Shown: one piece after another, positions 1 to 5,581 of the stretch | How the letters are laid out: each line of letters starts with the position of its first letter | Numbering within the stretch: the first letter of the stretch is position 1 | DNA from: Pseudomonadota bacterium | GTDB taxonomy: Bacteria; Pseudomonadota; Gammaproteobacteria; Steroidobacterales; Steroidobacteraceae | DNA length: 6,686 bases | Assembly: GCA_021820785.1 (NCBI GenBank) | Contig: JAKADE010000157.1 | Location: forward strand, 1-6,686 | Reading direction: 5' to 3' | Notes under the pieces: model-generated | What the model was told of the DNA's origin: nothing | Databases searched by the model: none | What the model saw: the letters and a program-made list of their open reading frames with translations, nothing else | Position numbers and translations under genes: made by a program

Positions 1-9
1 ACGCTCCTT
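1..9 (-). promoter_or_regulatory. Ribosome binding site of an off-window divergent gene (probably groES)
   Basis: Read on the - strand, the last bases before the window edge are AAGGAGCGT, a near-perfect Shine-Dalgarno (AAGGAG at 4-9). A start codon should lie within a few bases to the left of base 1. Together with the CIRCE operator and promoter just upstream, this indicates that groES (followed by groEL) is transcribed leftward out of the window. The gene itself is not visible, so its identity is inferred. Confidence 0.75.
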
Positions 10-37
10 AAAAGAATACGATGGATTAAGTTAAAGC

Positions 38-67
38 CACGGGAGAGCTATTAGCACTCTACCCGTG
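38..67 (-). promoter_or_regulatory. Predicted stem-loop in the 5' leader of the divergent (groES-type) transcript
   Basis: The arms are CACGGGAGAG at 38-47 and CTCT (57-60) plus CCCGTG (62-67). They form a 10-bp stem with one bulged base (61) and a 9-base loop (48-56). In the leftward transcript this hairpin would begin only a few bases after the predicted start site and lie upstream of the Shine-Dalgarno. It overlaps the perfect CIRCE half-site, which sits in its loop and inner stem. The pairing is seen directly; a role in mRNA stability or temperature response is inference. Confidence 0.5.
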
Positions 68-77
68 TGGCTGCTAA
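51..77 (-). promoter_or_regulatory. CIRCE operator (HrcA binding site), one arm degenerate
   Basis: The CIRCE consensus is TTAGCACTC, nine bases, GAGTGCTAA. Here 51-59 is TTAGCACTC, a 9/9 match. The spacer 60-68 is exactly nine bases, and 69-77 is GGCTGCTAA, a 7/9 match. The element abuts the -10 of the leftward promoter and spans the expected transcription start, which is the usual place for HrcA repression of groESL. HrcA is a heat-sensitive repressor that depends on GroE for activity. The site is about 145 bases from the cutA start, so control of cutA is less likely. Confidence 0.88.
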
Positions 78-104
78 TGATAGGTAGGCCGGTCGGATTT
101 TCAA
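77..104 (-). promoter_or_regulatory. Leftward sigma-70-type promoter for the divergent groES-type gene
   Basis: On the - strand, TTGAAA (99-104, 5/6 to TTGACA) and TATCAT (77-82, 5/6 to TATAAT) are separated by 16 bases. An A-tract on the same strand (120-125) lies about 50 bases upstream of the expected start and could act as an UP-like element. The -10 touches the CIRCE element, so bound HrcA would block initiation. TTGAAA also fits the -35 of heat-shock sigma-32, but the matching CCCCAT-type -10 is poor (ACCTATCA at a 13-base gap), so dual recognition is only a possibility. Confidence 0.7.
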
Positions 105-183
105 CCCTGCCGGGGTCAATTTTTTCTCGCCCTGCGTCCCGGGGGCTGTGGATACCCCTCACGCCGGGTCGGTACGAACGGAT

Positions 184-189
184 TAGAAT
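184..189 (+). promoter_or_regulatory. Possible -10 element for cutA-dsbD-tlpA transcription
   Basis: TAGAAT at 184-189 matches TATAAT at 5 of 6 positions and lies 33 bases before the cutA ATG. No convincing TTGACA-like -35 is found 16-18 bases upstream (around 160-168). A small GGGG/CCCC hairpin (about 142-157) lies further upstream. The cutA cluster needs a rightward promoter in this region because its left neighbour is divergent, but this assignment is weak. Confidence 0.3.
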
Positions 190-222
190 GAGTCCTTTCC
201 CGCTCCAGCCCCGGCACACCGG

Positions 223-540
223 ATGACCGACAGCATCGTGGTCCTGACGAGCTGCCCCGACGAGGCGGCTGCCGCCCGCATCGCCGGGGCGCTGCTCGAG
301 GCGGGGCTGGCCGCGTGCGTGACGCGCCAGCCGGTCCGCTCAATGTACCGCTGGGAAGGCCGGCTGGTGGATGAACCGGAAGTGCTGCTGGTCATCAAAA
401 CCCTGGCCAGCCGCTTCACGGACCTCGAAATGCGCCTCAAATCGCTGCATCCTTACACGGTGCCGGAAATCATCGCCCTGCCGATCGCGGCCGGCTCTGC
501 CGCCTACCTGTCCTGGCTCGCGGCCGAGGTGACGCCGTGA
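223..540 (+). CDS. cutA: CutA family divalent-cation tolerance protein
   Basis: This encodes 105 residues, the normal length for the CutA1 family, which forms very stable PII-like trimers and is historically tied to divalent metal (copper) tolerance in E. coli; its biochemical role is still unsettled. Family signatures visible are the N-terminal strand SIVVLTSCPDEAAA, the LLEAGLAACV helix end with its conserved Cys, YRWEG (about residues 45-49), EVLLVIKT, LHPYTVPEIIALPI and the C-terminal YLSWL. In this protein the usual PG turn between ACV and Y-x-W is one residue shorter and lacks the Gly (ACVTRQPVRSMYRW). The ATG at 223 gives the family N-terminus; no clear Shine-Dalgarno precedes it. The stop overlaps the dsbD start by four bases (GTGA), so the two are translationally coupled. 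In E. coli too, cutA sits directly before dsbD. Confidence 0.93.
   Translation: MTDSIVVLTSCPDEAAAARIAGALLEAGLAACVTRQPVRSMYRWEGRLVDEPEVLLVIKTLASRFTDLEMRLKSLHPYTVPEIIALPIAAGSAAYLSWLAAEVTP
526..532 (+). promoter_or_regulatory. Shine-Dalgarno of dsbD, inside the end of cutA
   Basis: GAGGTGA is a seven-base match to the anti-Shine-Dalgarno core and lies four bases before GTG 537, overlapping the last codons of cutA. It supports choosing the GTG start for dsbD over any later codon. Confidence 0.6.
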
Positions 541-2399
541 CGCCGGGAGCACGCCCGGCGCACCGCCCGTGGGCCGCGGCGAGTGCGCTCGCCCTGGTGC
601 TGCTGAGCGCGCTGCCCGGCCTGGCGCGCGCCGGCAGCCCGCCTTCGCTGTCGCCGGCGGTGCTCGCGGCGCTGGGCACGCAGGCCTCGGGCGGCAACAA
701 ATTTCCTCCGCCCGGCGAGGTGTTTCATTTCAAGGCGGCGCCCGGGGCCCATCGGCTGCGCCTGTCCTGGACCATCCGGCCCGGCTTCTATCTGTATCGC
801 AGCCGCATCCATGTGCGAGCGCTCTCCGGCACGGTCCTCGGTGCGCTGAGCCTCCCGCCCGGGATCGTGAAGATCGATCCGTTCTTCGGTCGCGAACAGA
901 TCTACCGCACGGCCGTCACGGGCGAACTGGCGGTGCAGCGCGGCACCGTGGCCGCACCGGGCGATGCAGCGCTCGCGGTCACCTATCAGGGCTGCGCCGA
1001 TGCGGGCCTGTGCTACCCGCCGATCACCCAGACGGTCACGGTCGCCCTGCCTGCCGGCCTCGCGGCGGCGGCGCCCGCGGCGCCGCGGAGCGGTGCGGCC
1101 GCGCCCCGCGTGCAGCCGACGAGCCAGAGCCGCTTCGCCGCGCTGATCCGCTCCGGCAATCTGTTCGCGATGCTCGGGGCGTTCTACCTGGCGGGCCTGG
1201 CGCTGGCCTTCACGCCCTGTTGCCTGCCGATGATCCCGATCCTCTCGGCGCTCATCGCCGGGGGCCGCACGGTCGGCACTGCCCGCTCGACCCTGCTCTC
1301 GCTCGCCTACGTGCTCGGCATGGCGTTCACCTACACGCTCGCCGGAATGGCCGCCGCGGCGGCCGGCGGGGAAGTGCAGGCCGCATTCCAGCAGCCGTGG
1401 ATTCTCGGGGGGTTCGCCGCGCTGCTCGGAGCGATGGGGCTGGCCATGCTCGGGCTGTTCACCGTGCAGATGCCCGCCGCCCTGCAGACCCGTTTCGCCG
1501 AGCTCAGCGGCCGGCGTACCGCCGGCAGCCTCGGCGGGGTCGCCGCCATGGGCGCCCTCTCGGCCCTGATTGTCACCACCTGCGTGGCGCCGGCGCTGGT
1601 CGGGGCGTTGGCCGTGATCGGCCAGGCCGGCCAGATCGCCCGCGGCGGGGCGGCGCTGTTCGCCCTCAGTATCGGCATGGGCACCCCGCTGCTGGCCGTC
1701 GGCGCCTCGGCCGGGCGGCTGTTGCCGAAGGCCGGCGCCTGGATGGACTTGGTGAAGCGGCTGTTCGGCGCCATGATGCTGGCGGTGGCAGTGTGGATGC
1801 TGGCGCGGCTCGTGCCGGCCCGCCTGACACTCGCCCTGTGGGCGCTGCCGGTGCTGGCCGCCGCATGGGCGGTATGGTCCCAGCGGCACGTGACGCGTCA
1901 CGGCCGCATGGCGCTGCGCGCCGCCGGTGTACTGCTCGGCGTGTATGCCGCGACGCTGCTGACCGGCGCGGCGCTGGGCGGCACCCACCCGTTCGCACCG
2001 CTGTCTCGCGGCGGGCCGCCGACGCTGCACTTCGCGCCCCTCGGCTCGGTTGCCGAACTGCAGCGCGACGTACAGGCCGCGGCCGCGCGCCACCAGACGG
2101 TCATGGTGGACTTCTATGCCGACTGGTGCACCTCCTGCAAGGAGATGGAAGCCAGCACGTTCACCAACCCGCAGGTCCGCCGCGCGCTCGCCCATACCCT
2201 GCTGCTGCGCGCGGACGTCACCGCCAACAACGCGGCCGACCAGGCTTTGCTGAAGCATTTCGGCATCTATGGGCCGCCGACCATCGCCTTCTATGGCCCG
2301 AACGGCCACGAGCGCCGCCATGAGCGGGTGGTCGGCTACCTCGATGCCGCAGCATTCCTGCGCCGCGTCGAGGCCGCCCTGGGGCGCCCGCCCGCATGA
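537..2399 (+). CDS. dsbD: Thiol:disulfide interchange protein DsbD (cytochrome c biogenesis / disulfide reductase)
   Basis: DsbD carries electrons from cytoplasmic thioredoxin across the inner membrane to periplasmic partners (DsbC, CcmG-type and TlpA-like thioredoxins). The 620 residues show all three modules. A signal peptide has Arg/His in its first ten residues, a hydrophobic core about 13-28 and likely cleavage after ARA (32). The N-terminal periplasmic domain has redox Cys153 and Cys159 in GCADAGLCYPP. An Ala/Pro linker (about 172-195) leads to an eight-helix membrane domain (about 208-482) with Cys228 in FTPCCLP and Cys349 in TTCVAP. The C-terminal thioredoxin domain has CTSC at 531-534 and a cis-Pro at 581 (GPPT). 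The start is GTG 537, overlapping the cutA stop as GTGA and preceded by a strong Shine-Dalgarno; no later start leaves a full signal peptide. Oddities are the double Cys at 228-229 and altered prolines around Cys349. It ends in an ATGA overlap with the next gene. Confidence 0.96.
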   Translation: MTPGARPAHRPWAAASALALVLLSALPGLARAGSPPSLSPAVLAALGTQASGGNKFPPPGEVFHFKAAPGAHRLRLSWTIRPGFYLYRSRIHVRALSGTVLGALSLPPGIVKIDPFFGREQIYRTAVTGELAVQRGTVAAPGDAALAVTYQGCADAGLCYPPITQTVTVALPAGLAAAAPAAPRSGAAAPRVQPTSQSRFAALIRSGNLFAMLGAFYLAGLALAFTPCCLPMIPILSALIAGGRTVGTARSTLLSLAYVLGMAFTYTLAGMAAAAAGGEVQAAFQQPWILGGFAALLGAMGLAMLGLFTVQMPAALQTRFAELSGRRTAGSLGGVAAMGALSALIVTTCVAPALVGALAVIGQAGQIARGGAALFALSIGMGTPLLAVGASAGRLLPKAGAWMDLVKRLFGAMMLAVAVWMLARLVPARLTLALWALPVLAAAWAVWSQRHVTRHGRMALRAAGVLLGVYAATLLTGAALGGTHPFAPLSRGGPPTLHFAPLGSVAELQRDVQAAAARHQTVMVDFYADWCTSCKEMEASTFTNPQVRRALAHTLLLRADVTANNAADQALLKHFGIYGPPTIAFYGPNGHERRHERVVGYLDAAAFLRRVEAALGRPPA

Positions 2400-3085
2400 G
2401 CCGCGGCAGCAAGATCGTCCGCGGCGCGCTCGCCGCGGGCCTGATCCTCGCGGCCGGCATCATGGGGTATGCCCTGCGGGCGGCGCGGCCGGCACCGGCG
2501 GCCGCGCCGCTCGTTCCAGCCACTCCCCCGCGCCCGGCCGCGGCGCCCGCCGCACACCGCGCGCGACCGAAGCTGCCCGACGCCCTGCCCGAGATTCCGT
2601 TCCGCGACCGGCACGGGCGGCTGCGCCGCTTCGCCGACTGGGGCGGCCGGCCGCTGCTGGTGAATTTCTGGGCCCCGTGGTGCTCGCCCTGCCGCGCCGA
2701 GGTGCCGCTGCTCGAGCAACTGAGCCGGACCCGGCCCCAGGGTCTGCAGGTGATCGGCGTGGCGGTCGACGCACGCCCGGCCGTCCTGCGCTACGCGCAG
2801 CAGGCCGGAATCCGCTATCCTCTGCTCATCGGCCTACGTTCCGGGATGCGCGCCATCCGCGCACTCGGGATGGTGGCGGCCTTTCCGTTGTCCGTGTTCG
2901 TCGATGCGCACGGTCGGATCGTGACGGTCGAGGTAGGACGCCTGCACGCCGCCGAGGTGCACATCATCCTCGAGCGGATCGGGGCACTGGACCGCGGCCA
3001 GATCAGCCTGGCCGCCGCCCGCGGGCAGATCTCCGCGGAAATCGCGCAGCAGGCGGCACGACGCGCGACGCACGCTCAGGGTTGA
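2396..3085 (+). CDS. Membrane-anchored TlpA/ResA-like periplasmic thioredoxin
   Basis: This is a 229-residue protein. An N-terminal hydrophobic segment (about 8-28) after Arg/Lys residues is probably an uncleaved anchor. A flexible Ala/Pro-rich stretch follows (about 31-58), then a thioredoxin-like fold of the TlpA/AhpC-TSA type. The active site is FWAPWCSPCR with CSPC at 96-99, and the cis-Pro is 164 in AAFPLSVFVD. Such proteins reduce periplasmic disulfides, for example in cytochrome c or copper-centre maturation. The start ATG at 2396 overlaps the dsbD stop as ATGA, so translation is coupled; DsbD is the natural electron donor for this class, and I infer that this protein is one of its clients. 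The tail after about residue 195 is a basic, Ala/Gln-rich stretch containing the short repeat GQIS-x4-ARGQIS. The family is clear, but the exact role (CcmG, TlpA or ResA type) cannot be decided from sequence alone. Confidence 0.9.
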   Translation: MSRGSKIVRGALAAGLILAAGIMGYALRAARPAPAAAPLVPATPPRPAAAPAAHRARPKLPDALPEIPFRDRHGRLRRFADWGGRPLLVNFWAPWCSPCRAEVPLLEQLSRTRPQGLQVIGVAVDARPAVLRYAQQAGIRYPLLIGLRSGMRAIRALGMVAAFPLSVFVDAHGRIVTVEVGRLHAAEVHIILERIGALDRGQISLAAARGQISAEIAQQAARRATHAQG

Positions 3086-3193
3086 GGGCGTTTTCGGCCC
3101 GATCCCGTCCAATCGCGACAAAATCCGCCCATTTCGCCCGGAATTAGGGTAAATTGCCTGCGCTCTGTGCGCCAAGGCTTGCCGATATTCCGC
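3086..3193 (+). promoter_or_regulatory. Intergenic gap before aroQ with a possible weak promoter
   Basis: These 108 bases separate the redox genes from aroQ-accBC. A relatively A+T-rich patch at 3141-3155 contains TAAATT (3150-3155, 4/6 to TATAAT), about 39 bases before the aroQ ATG, but I see no good -35 at standard spacing. A 4-bp GGGC/GCCC stem at 3086-3100 has no T-run and is not a credible terminator. The gap is a logical place for a separate aroQ-accBC promoter, yet the sequence evidence is weak. Confidence 0.3.
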
Positions 3194-3649
3194 ATGACAC
3201 GCCTGTTGCTCCTGAACGGCCCGAACCTGAACCTGCTCGGACAGCGGGAACCGCACATCTACGGGGCGGATACGCTCGAGACCCTCGAGCGGCGCGCCGC
3301 AGAGTGCGCGAGCGAGGCCGGGTGCACGCTCGAATGCTTTCAGAGCAACGCCGAGCACCTGCTGCTCGAGCGGATTCACCGGGCCGGCGCCGAAGGCGTG
3401 GGGTGCCTCATCTTCAACCCCGGCGCCTTCACCCACACGAGCGTCGCGCTGCGGGACGCGATCCTGGCCGTTCACCTGCCGCTGATCGAGGTCCACCTGT
3501 CCAATCCGCACGCGCGTGAGCCGTTCCGGCACCGATCGTATTTCTCGGACATCGCCCTCGGGGTGATCTCGGGCTTCGGCGCCCTGGGTTACGAGTTGGC
3601 CGTGCGCGCTGCCGCACAGCATCTCGCCCGGGCGCCGCACGCCGGGTGA
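3194..3649 (+). CDS. aroQ: Type II 3-dehydroquinate dehydratase
   Basis: The enzyme dehydrates 3-dehydroquinate to 3-dehydroshikimate in the cytoplasmic shikimate pathway. From ATG 3194 it has 151 residues, the usual size, and starts with the family N-terminus [13 protein letters not shown]. The active-site set is complete: Arg18 in REP, Tyr23 in HIYG, Asn75 in FNPGAFTH, His81, the catalytic His101 in IEVHLSN, and Arg112 in FRHRSY. This numbering is almost identical to the Mycobacterium tuberculosis enzyme. A GTG at 3167 would add nine residues absent from the family, so ATG is preferred, although neither start has a well-placed Shine-Dalgarno (AAGG at 3174-3177 is too far away). It lies 52 bases upstream of accB, an arrangement also known in Pseudomonas. 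All key residues are present and nothing suggests loss of function. Confidence 0.96.
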   Translation: MTRLLLLNGPNLNLLGQREPHIYGADTLETLERRAAECASEAGCTLECFQSNAEHLLLERIHRAGAEGVGCLIFNPGAFTHTSVALRDAILAVHLPLIEVHLSNPHAREPFRHRSYFSDIALGVISGFGALGYELAVRAAAQHLARAPHAG

Positions 3650-3685
3650 CCCCGAGTCGTTCCATTGCATACCGTCCCATGACGT

Positions 3686-3693
3686 GAGGGGGA
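3686..3693 (+). promoter_or_regulatory. Shine-Dalgarno of accB
   Basis: The purine block GAGGGGGA ends eight bases before ATG 3702. It decides between the two possible accB starts, because a GTG at 3684 would lie at the edge of this site and add six residues not found in the family. Confidence 0.65.
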
Positions 3694-3701
3694 TTTCCCA
3701 C

Positions 3702-4166
3702 ATGGATATCCGCAAAATCAAAAAATTGATCGAACTGCTGGAGGAGTCCGGCATCGCTGAAATCGAGATCAAGGAAGGCGAAGAGGCCGTGCGCATCAGC
3801 CGCATGCCCACCGGCAACGCGCTGGTGCATGCCATGCCGCAGTTCGCCCTGCCCCAGATGGCCGCGGCACTGCCGGCCGAAGCACCGGCCGCCGTGGCGC
3901 CGGCCGCCGAAGCGGCCAAGGCGCGCTCCAACGAGCACGTGGTCACCGCGCCGATGGTCGGCACGTTCTATGCCGCTCCGACGCCGGGCGCGAAGTCGTT
4001 CGTGGAGATCGGCGATGAGGTCAAGGTCGGCCAGGTGCTGTGCATCATCGAGGCGATGAAGATGATGAATCAGATCGAAGCGGACCGTGCCGGACGGATC
4101 ACCTCGATCATGGCGCGCAACGGCGACCCGGTCGAGTACGGCCAGCCGCTGTTCGTCATCGAATAA
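3702..4166 (+). CDS. accB: Biotin carboxyl carrier protein of acetyl-CoA carboxylase
   Basis: AccB carries the covalently bound biotin that shuttles carboxylate between biotin carboxylase (AccC) and the carboxyltransferase (AccAD) in malonyl-CoA synthesis. It has 154 residues (E. coli 156). The N-terminus MDIRKIKKLIELLEESGI is nearly the same as in E. coli. Next come an Ala/Pro-rich linker (about 50-75) and the biotinyl domain (about 78-154). The biotinylation motif is EAMKMMN with Lys120 as the modified residue, and the protruding-thumb segment typical of bacterial BCCP is visible around SAPMVGTFY-like residues 81-90 (here TAPMVGTFY) through PTPGAKSFV. The start ATG 3702 is set by the family N-terminus and a good Shine-Dalgarno. 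accC follows after 12 bases, so the two are surely cotranscribed. In E. coli this operon is autoregulated by AccB; nothing here shows whether that holds. Confidence 0.98.
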   Translation: MDIRKIKKLIELLEESGIAEIEIKEGEEAVRISRMPTGNALVHAMPQFALPQMAAALPAEAPAAVAPAAEAAKARSNEHVVTAPMVGTFYAAPTPGAKSFVEIGDEVKVGQVLCIIEAMKMMNQIEADRAGRITSIMARNGDPVEYGQPLFVIE

Positions 4167-4178
4167 GCGCGCGCCGCC

Positions 4179-5522
4179 ATGCTGGAAAAGGTTCTCATCG
4201 CCAATCGCGGTGAAATCGCCCTGCGCATCCTCAGGGCGTGCCGCGAGCTGGGCATCAAAACCGTGGCGGTGCACTCCACCGCCGATTACAGCCTCAAGCA
4301 TGTTCTGCTCGCCGACGAGTCGGTGTGCATCGGCCCGCCGCCCTCGACGGCGAGCTACCTGAACATGCCGGCCATCATCAGCGCCGCGGAGGTCACCGAC
4401 GCGGTGGCCATCCACCCCGGCTACGGATTTCTCTCCGAGAACGCCGATTTTGCCGAACGGGTCGAGAACAGCGGCTTCGTGTTCGTCGGGCCGAAGGCCG
4501 AGACGATCCGTACCATGGGCGACAAGGTCTCCGCGATCCGCGTGATGAAGGCGCACGGCGTACCGTGCGTGCCGGGATCGGACGGACCGCTCGGCGATGA
4601 TCCGGATGAGAACTTCCGCATCGCCCGGGACATCGGCTACCCGGTGATCATCAAGGCCTCCGGTGGCGGCGGCGGCCGCGGCATGCGCGTGGTGCACAGT
4701 GATGCCTCGCTGCTGAACTCCATCGGCGTGACGCGCAGCGAGGCGCTGGCGGCCTTCGGCAACGACCAGGTGTACATGGAGAAATTCCTGGAGCGGCCGC
4801 GGCACATCGAATTCCAGGTCCTCGCCGACCATCACGGCAACGTCGTGCACCTGGGCGAGCGCGACTGCTCGATGCAGCGGCGCCACCAGAAGGTACTCGA
4901 GGAGGCCCCCGCCCCCGGAATCACCCCGAAGCAGCGGCGCACCATGGGCGAGCGCTGCGTCGAGGCGTGCGTCGCGGTCGGTTACCGCAGCGCCGGGACG
5001 CTGGAGTTCCTCTACCAGGACGGGGAGTTCTACTTCATCGAGATGAACACCCGCATCCAGGTCGAACATCCGGTGACTGAGCTGATTACCGGCATCGATC
5101 TGGTGAAGGCGCAGCTGCTGATCGCCACCGGCGAGAAGCTGCCGTACGTGCAGAACGACATCCAGATCCGCGGCCATGCGATCGAGTGCCGCATCAACGC
5201 CGAGGACCCGAAGAACTTCATGCCCTCGCCCGGACCCGTGCGGCTGTGGCACGCCCCGGGCGGCCCCGGCGTGCGGGTCGACAGCCACGTCTACTCCGGC
5301 TACAACGTGCCGCCCTACTACGACTCGCTGATCGGCAAGCTGATCACACACGGCGAGTCGCGCGAGGTGGCCATCGCGCGCATGCGCAATGCGCTCGCCG
5401 AGATGGTGATCGAGGGCATCAAGACCAACGTTCCGCTGCACCAGGAGATCTGCAATCATGCAGCCTTCCAGAAGGGCGGCACGGACATCCATTACCTGGA
5501 GCGTCGGCTGGGTCTGAAGTGA
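4179..5522 (+). CDS. accC: Biotin carboxylase subunit of acetyl-CoA carboxylase
   Basis: AccC uses ATP and bicarbonate to carboxylate the biotin on AccB. It has 447 residues (E. coli 449), and the numbering lines up residue for residue with E. coli through the catalytic region. The N-terminal domain begins [17 protein letters not shown]. The ATP-grasp domain holds Lys116, Lys159, the glycine-rich flexible loop [10 protein letters not shown] (161-170), His209, Glu276, Glu288 and Asn290. The signature [13 protein letters not shown] (289-301) contains Arg292 and Glu296, and Arg338 lies in ECRINAEDP. Every one of these residues is present, so the enzyme should be active. The ATG at 4179 gives the exact family start; no strong Shine-Dalgarno is seen in the 12-base gap after accB, consistent with coupling to accB translation. 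The gene ends just before a GC-rich hairpin. Confidence 0.98.
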   Translation: MLEKVLIANRGEIALRILRACRELGIKTVAVHSTADYSLKHVLLADESVCIGPPPSTASYLNMPAIISAAEVTDAVAIHPGYGFLSENADFAERVENSGFVFVGPKAETIRTMGDKVSAIRVMKAHGVPCVPGSDGPLGDDPDENFRIARDIGYPVIIKASGGGGGRGMRVVHSDASLLNSIGVTRSEALAAFGNDQVYMEKFLERPRHIEFQVLADHHGNVVHLGERDCSMQRRHQKVLEEAPAPGITPKQRRTMGERCVEACVAVGYRSAGTLEFLYQDGEFYFIEMNTRIQVEHPVTELITGIDLVKAQLLIATGEKLPYVQNDIQIRGHAIECRINAEDPKNFMPSPGPVRLWHAPGGPGVRVDSHVYSGYNVPPYYDSLIGKLITHGESREVAIARMRNALAEMVIEGIKTNVPLHQEICNHAAFQKGGTDIHYLERRLGLK

Positions 5523-5562
5523 CCGCGGGGCGCCGGGGCGAAGCCTGACCGGCGCGCCGCGG
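5523..5562 (+). other. Long GC-rich inverted repeat between accC and prmA
   Basis: Directly after the accC TGA, CCGCGGGGCGCCGG (5523-5536) pairs with CCGGCGCGCCGCGG (5549-5562). This is a 14-base stem with a single G-G mismatch (5529/5556). The 12-base loop can itself fold as GGC-GAA-GCC (5537-5545). The next bases (CGCCTCTG) have no T-run, so it is not a standard intrinsic terminator. It could protect the 3' end of accBC mRNA, slow RNA polymerase, or mark an attenuation or processing point before prmA. Confidence 0.55.
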
Positions 5563-5581
5563 CGCCTCTGCACGGTGAGCC

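Noticed and set aside
101..125. Small ACCC/GGGT stem followed by a run of six T as a rightward terminator
   Set aside because: The stem is only four pairs, the T-run is separated from it, and no + strand gene ends upstream because the left neighbour is divergent. The A-tract on the other strand fits an upstream promoter element better.
504..2321. Open frame of about 605 codons on the - strand across dsbD
   Set aside because: It lies antisense to an intact dsbD, is rich in Arg/Gly/Gln/His low-complexity sequence, and shows no family motif. Long antisense frames are expected in very GC-rich genes.
569..2323. Second + strand open frame of about 584 codons inside dsbD
   Set aside because: It is a frame-shifted shadow of dsbD with Arg/Ala/Gly-rich sequence and no motifs, while the dsbD frame holds all expected domains.
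3086..3100. GGGC/GCCC hairpin after the tlpA-like gene as a terminator
   Set aside because: Only four base pairs with a seven-base loop and no T-run.
3167..3193. Upstream GTG start for aroQ
   Set aside because: It would add nine residues before the conserved family N-terminus and has no Shine-Dalgarno.
3684..3701. Upstream GTG start for accB
   Set aside because: It overlaps the Shine-Dalgarno block and the family protein starts MDIRKIKKLIE at ATG 3702.
3429..5573. Open frame of about 714 codons on the - strand across aroQ, accB and accC
   Set aside because: It spans three intact genes in antisense, has Arg/His/Asp-biased composition and no recognisable domain; it is explained by the third-position GC bias of the real genes.
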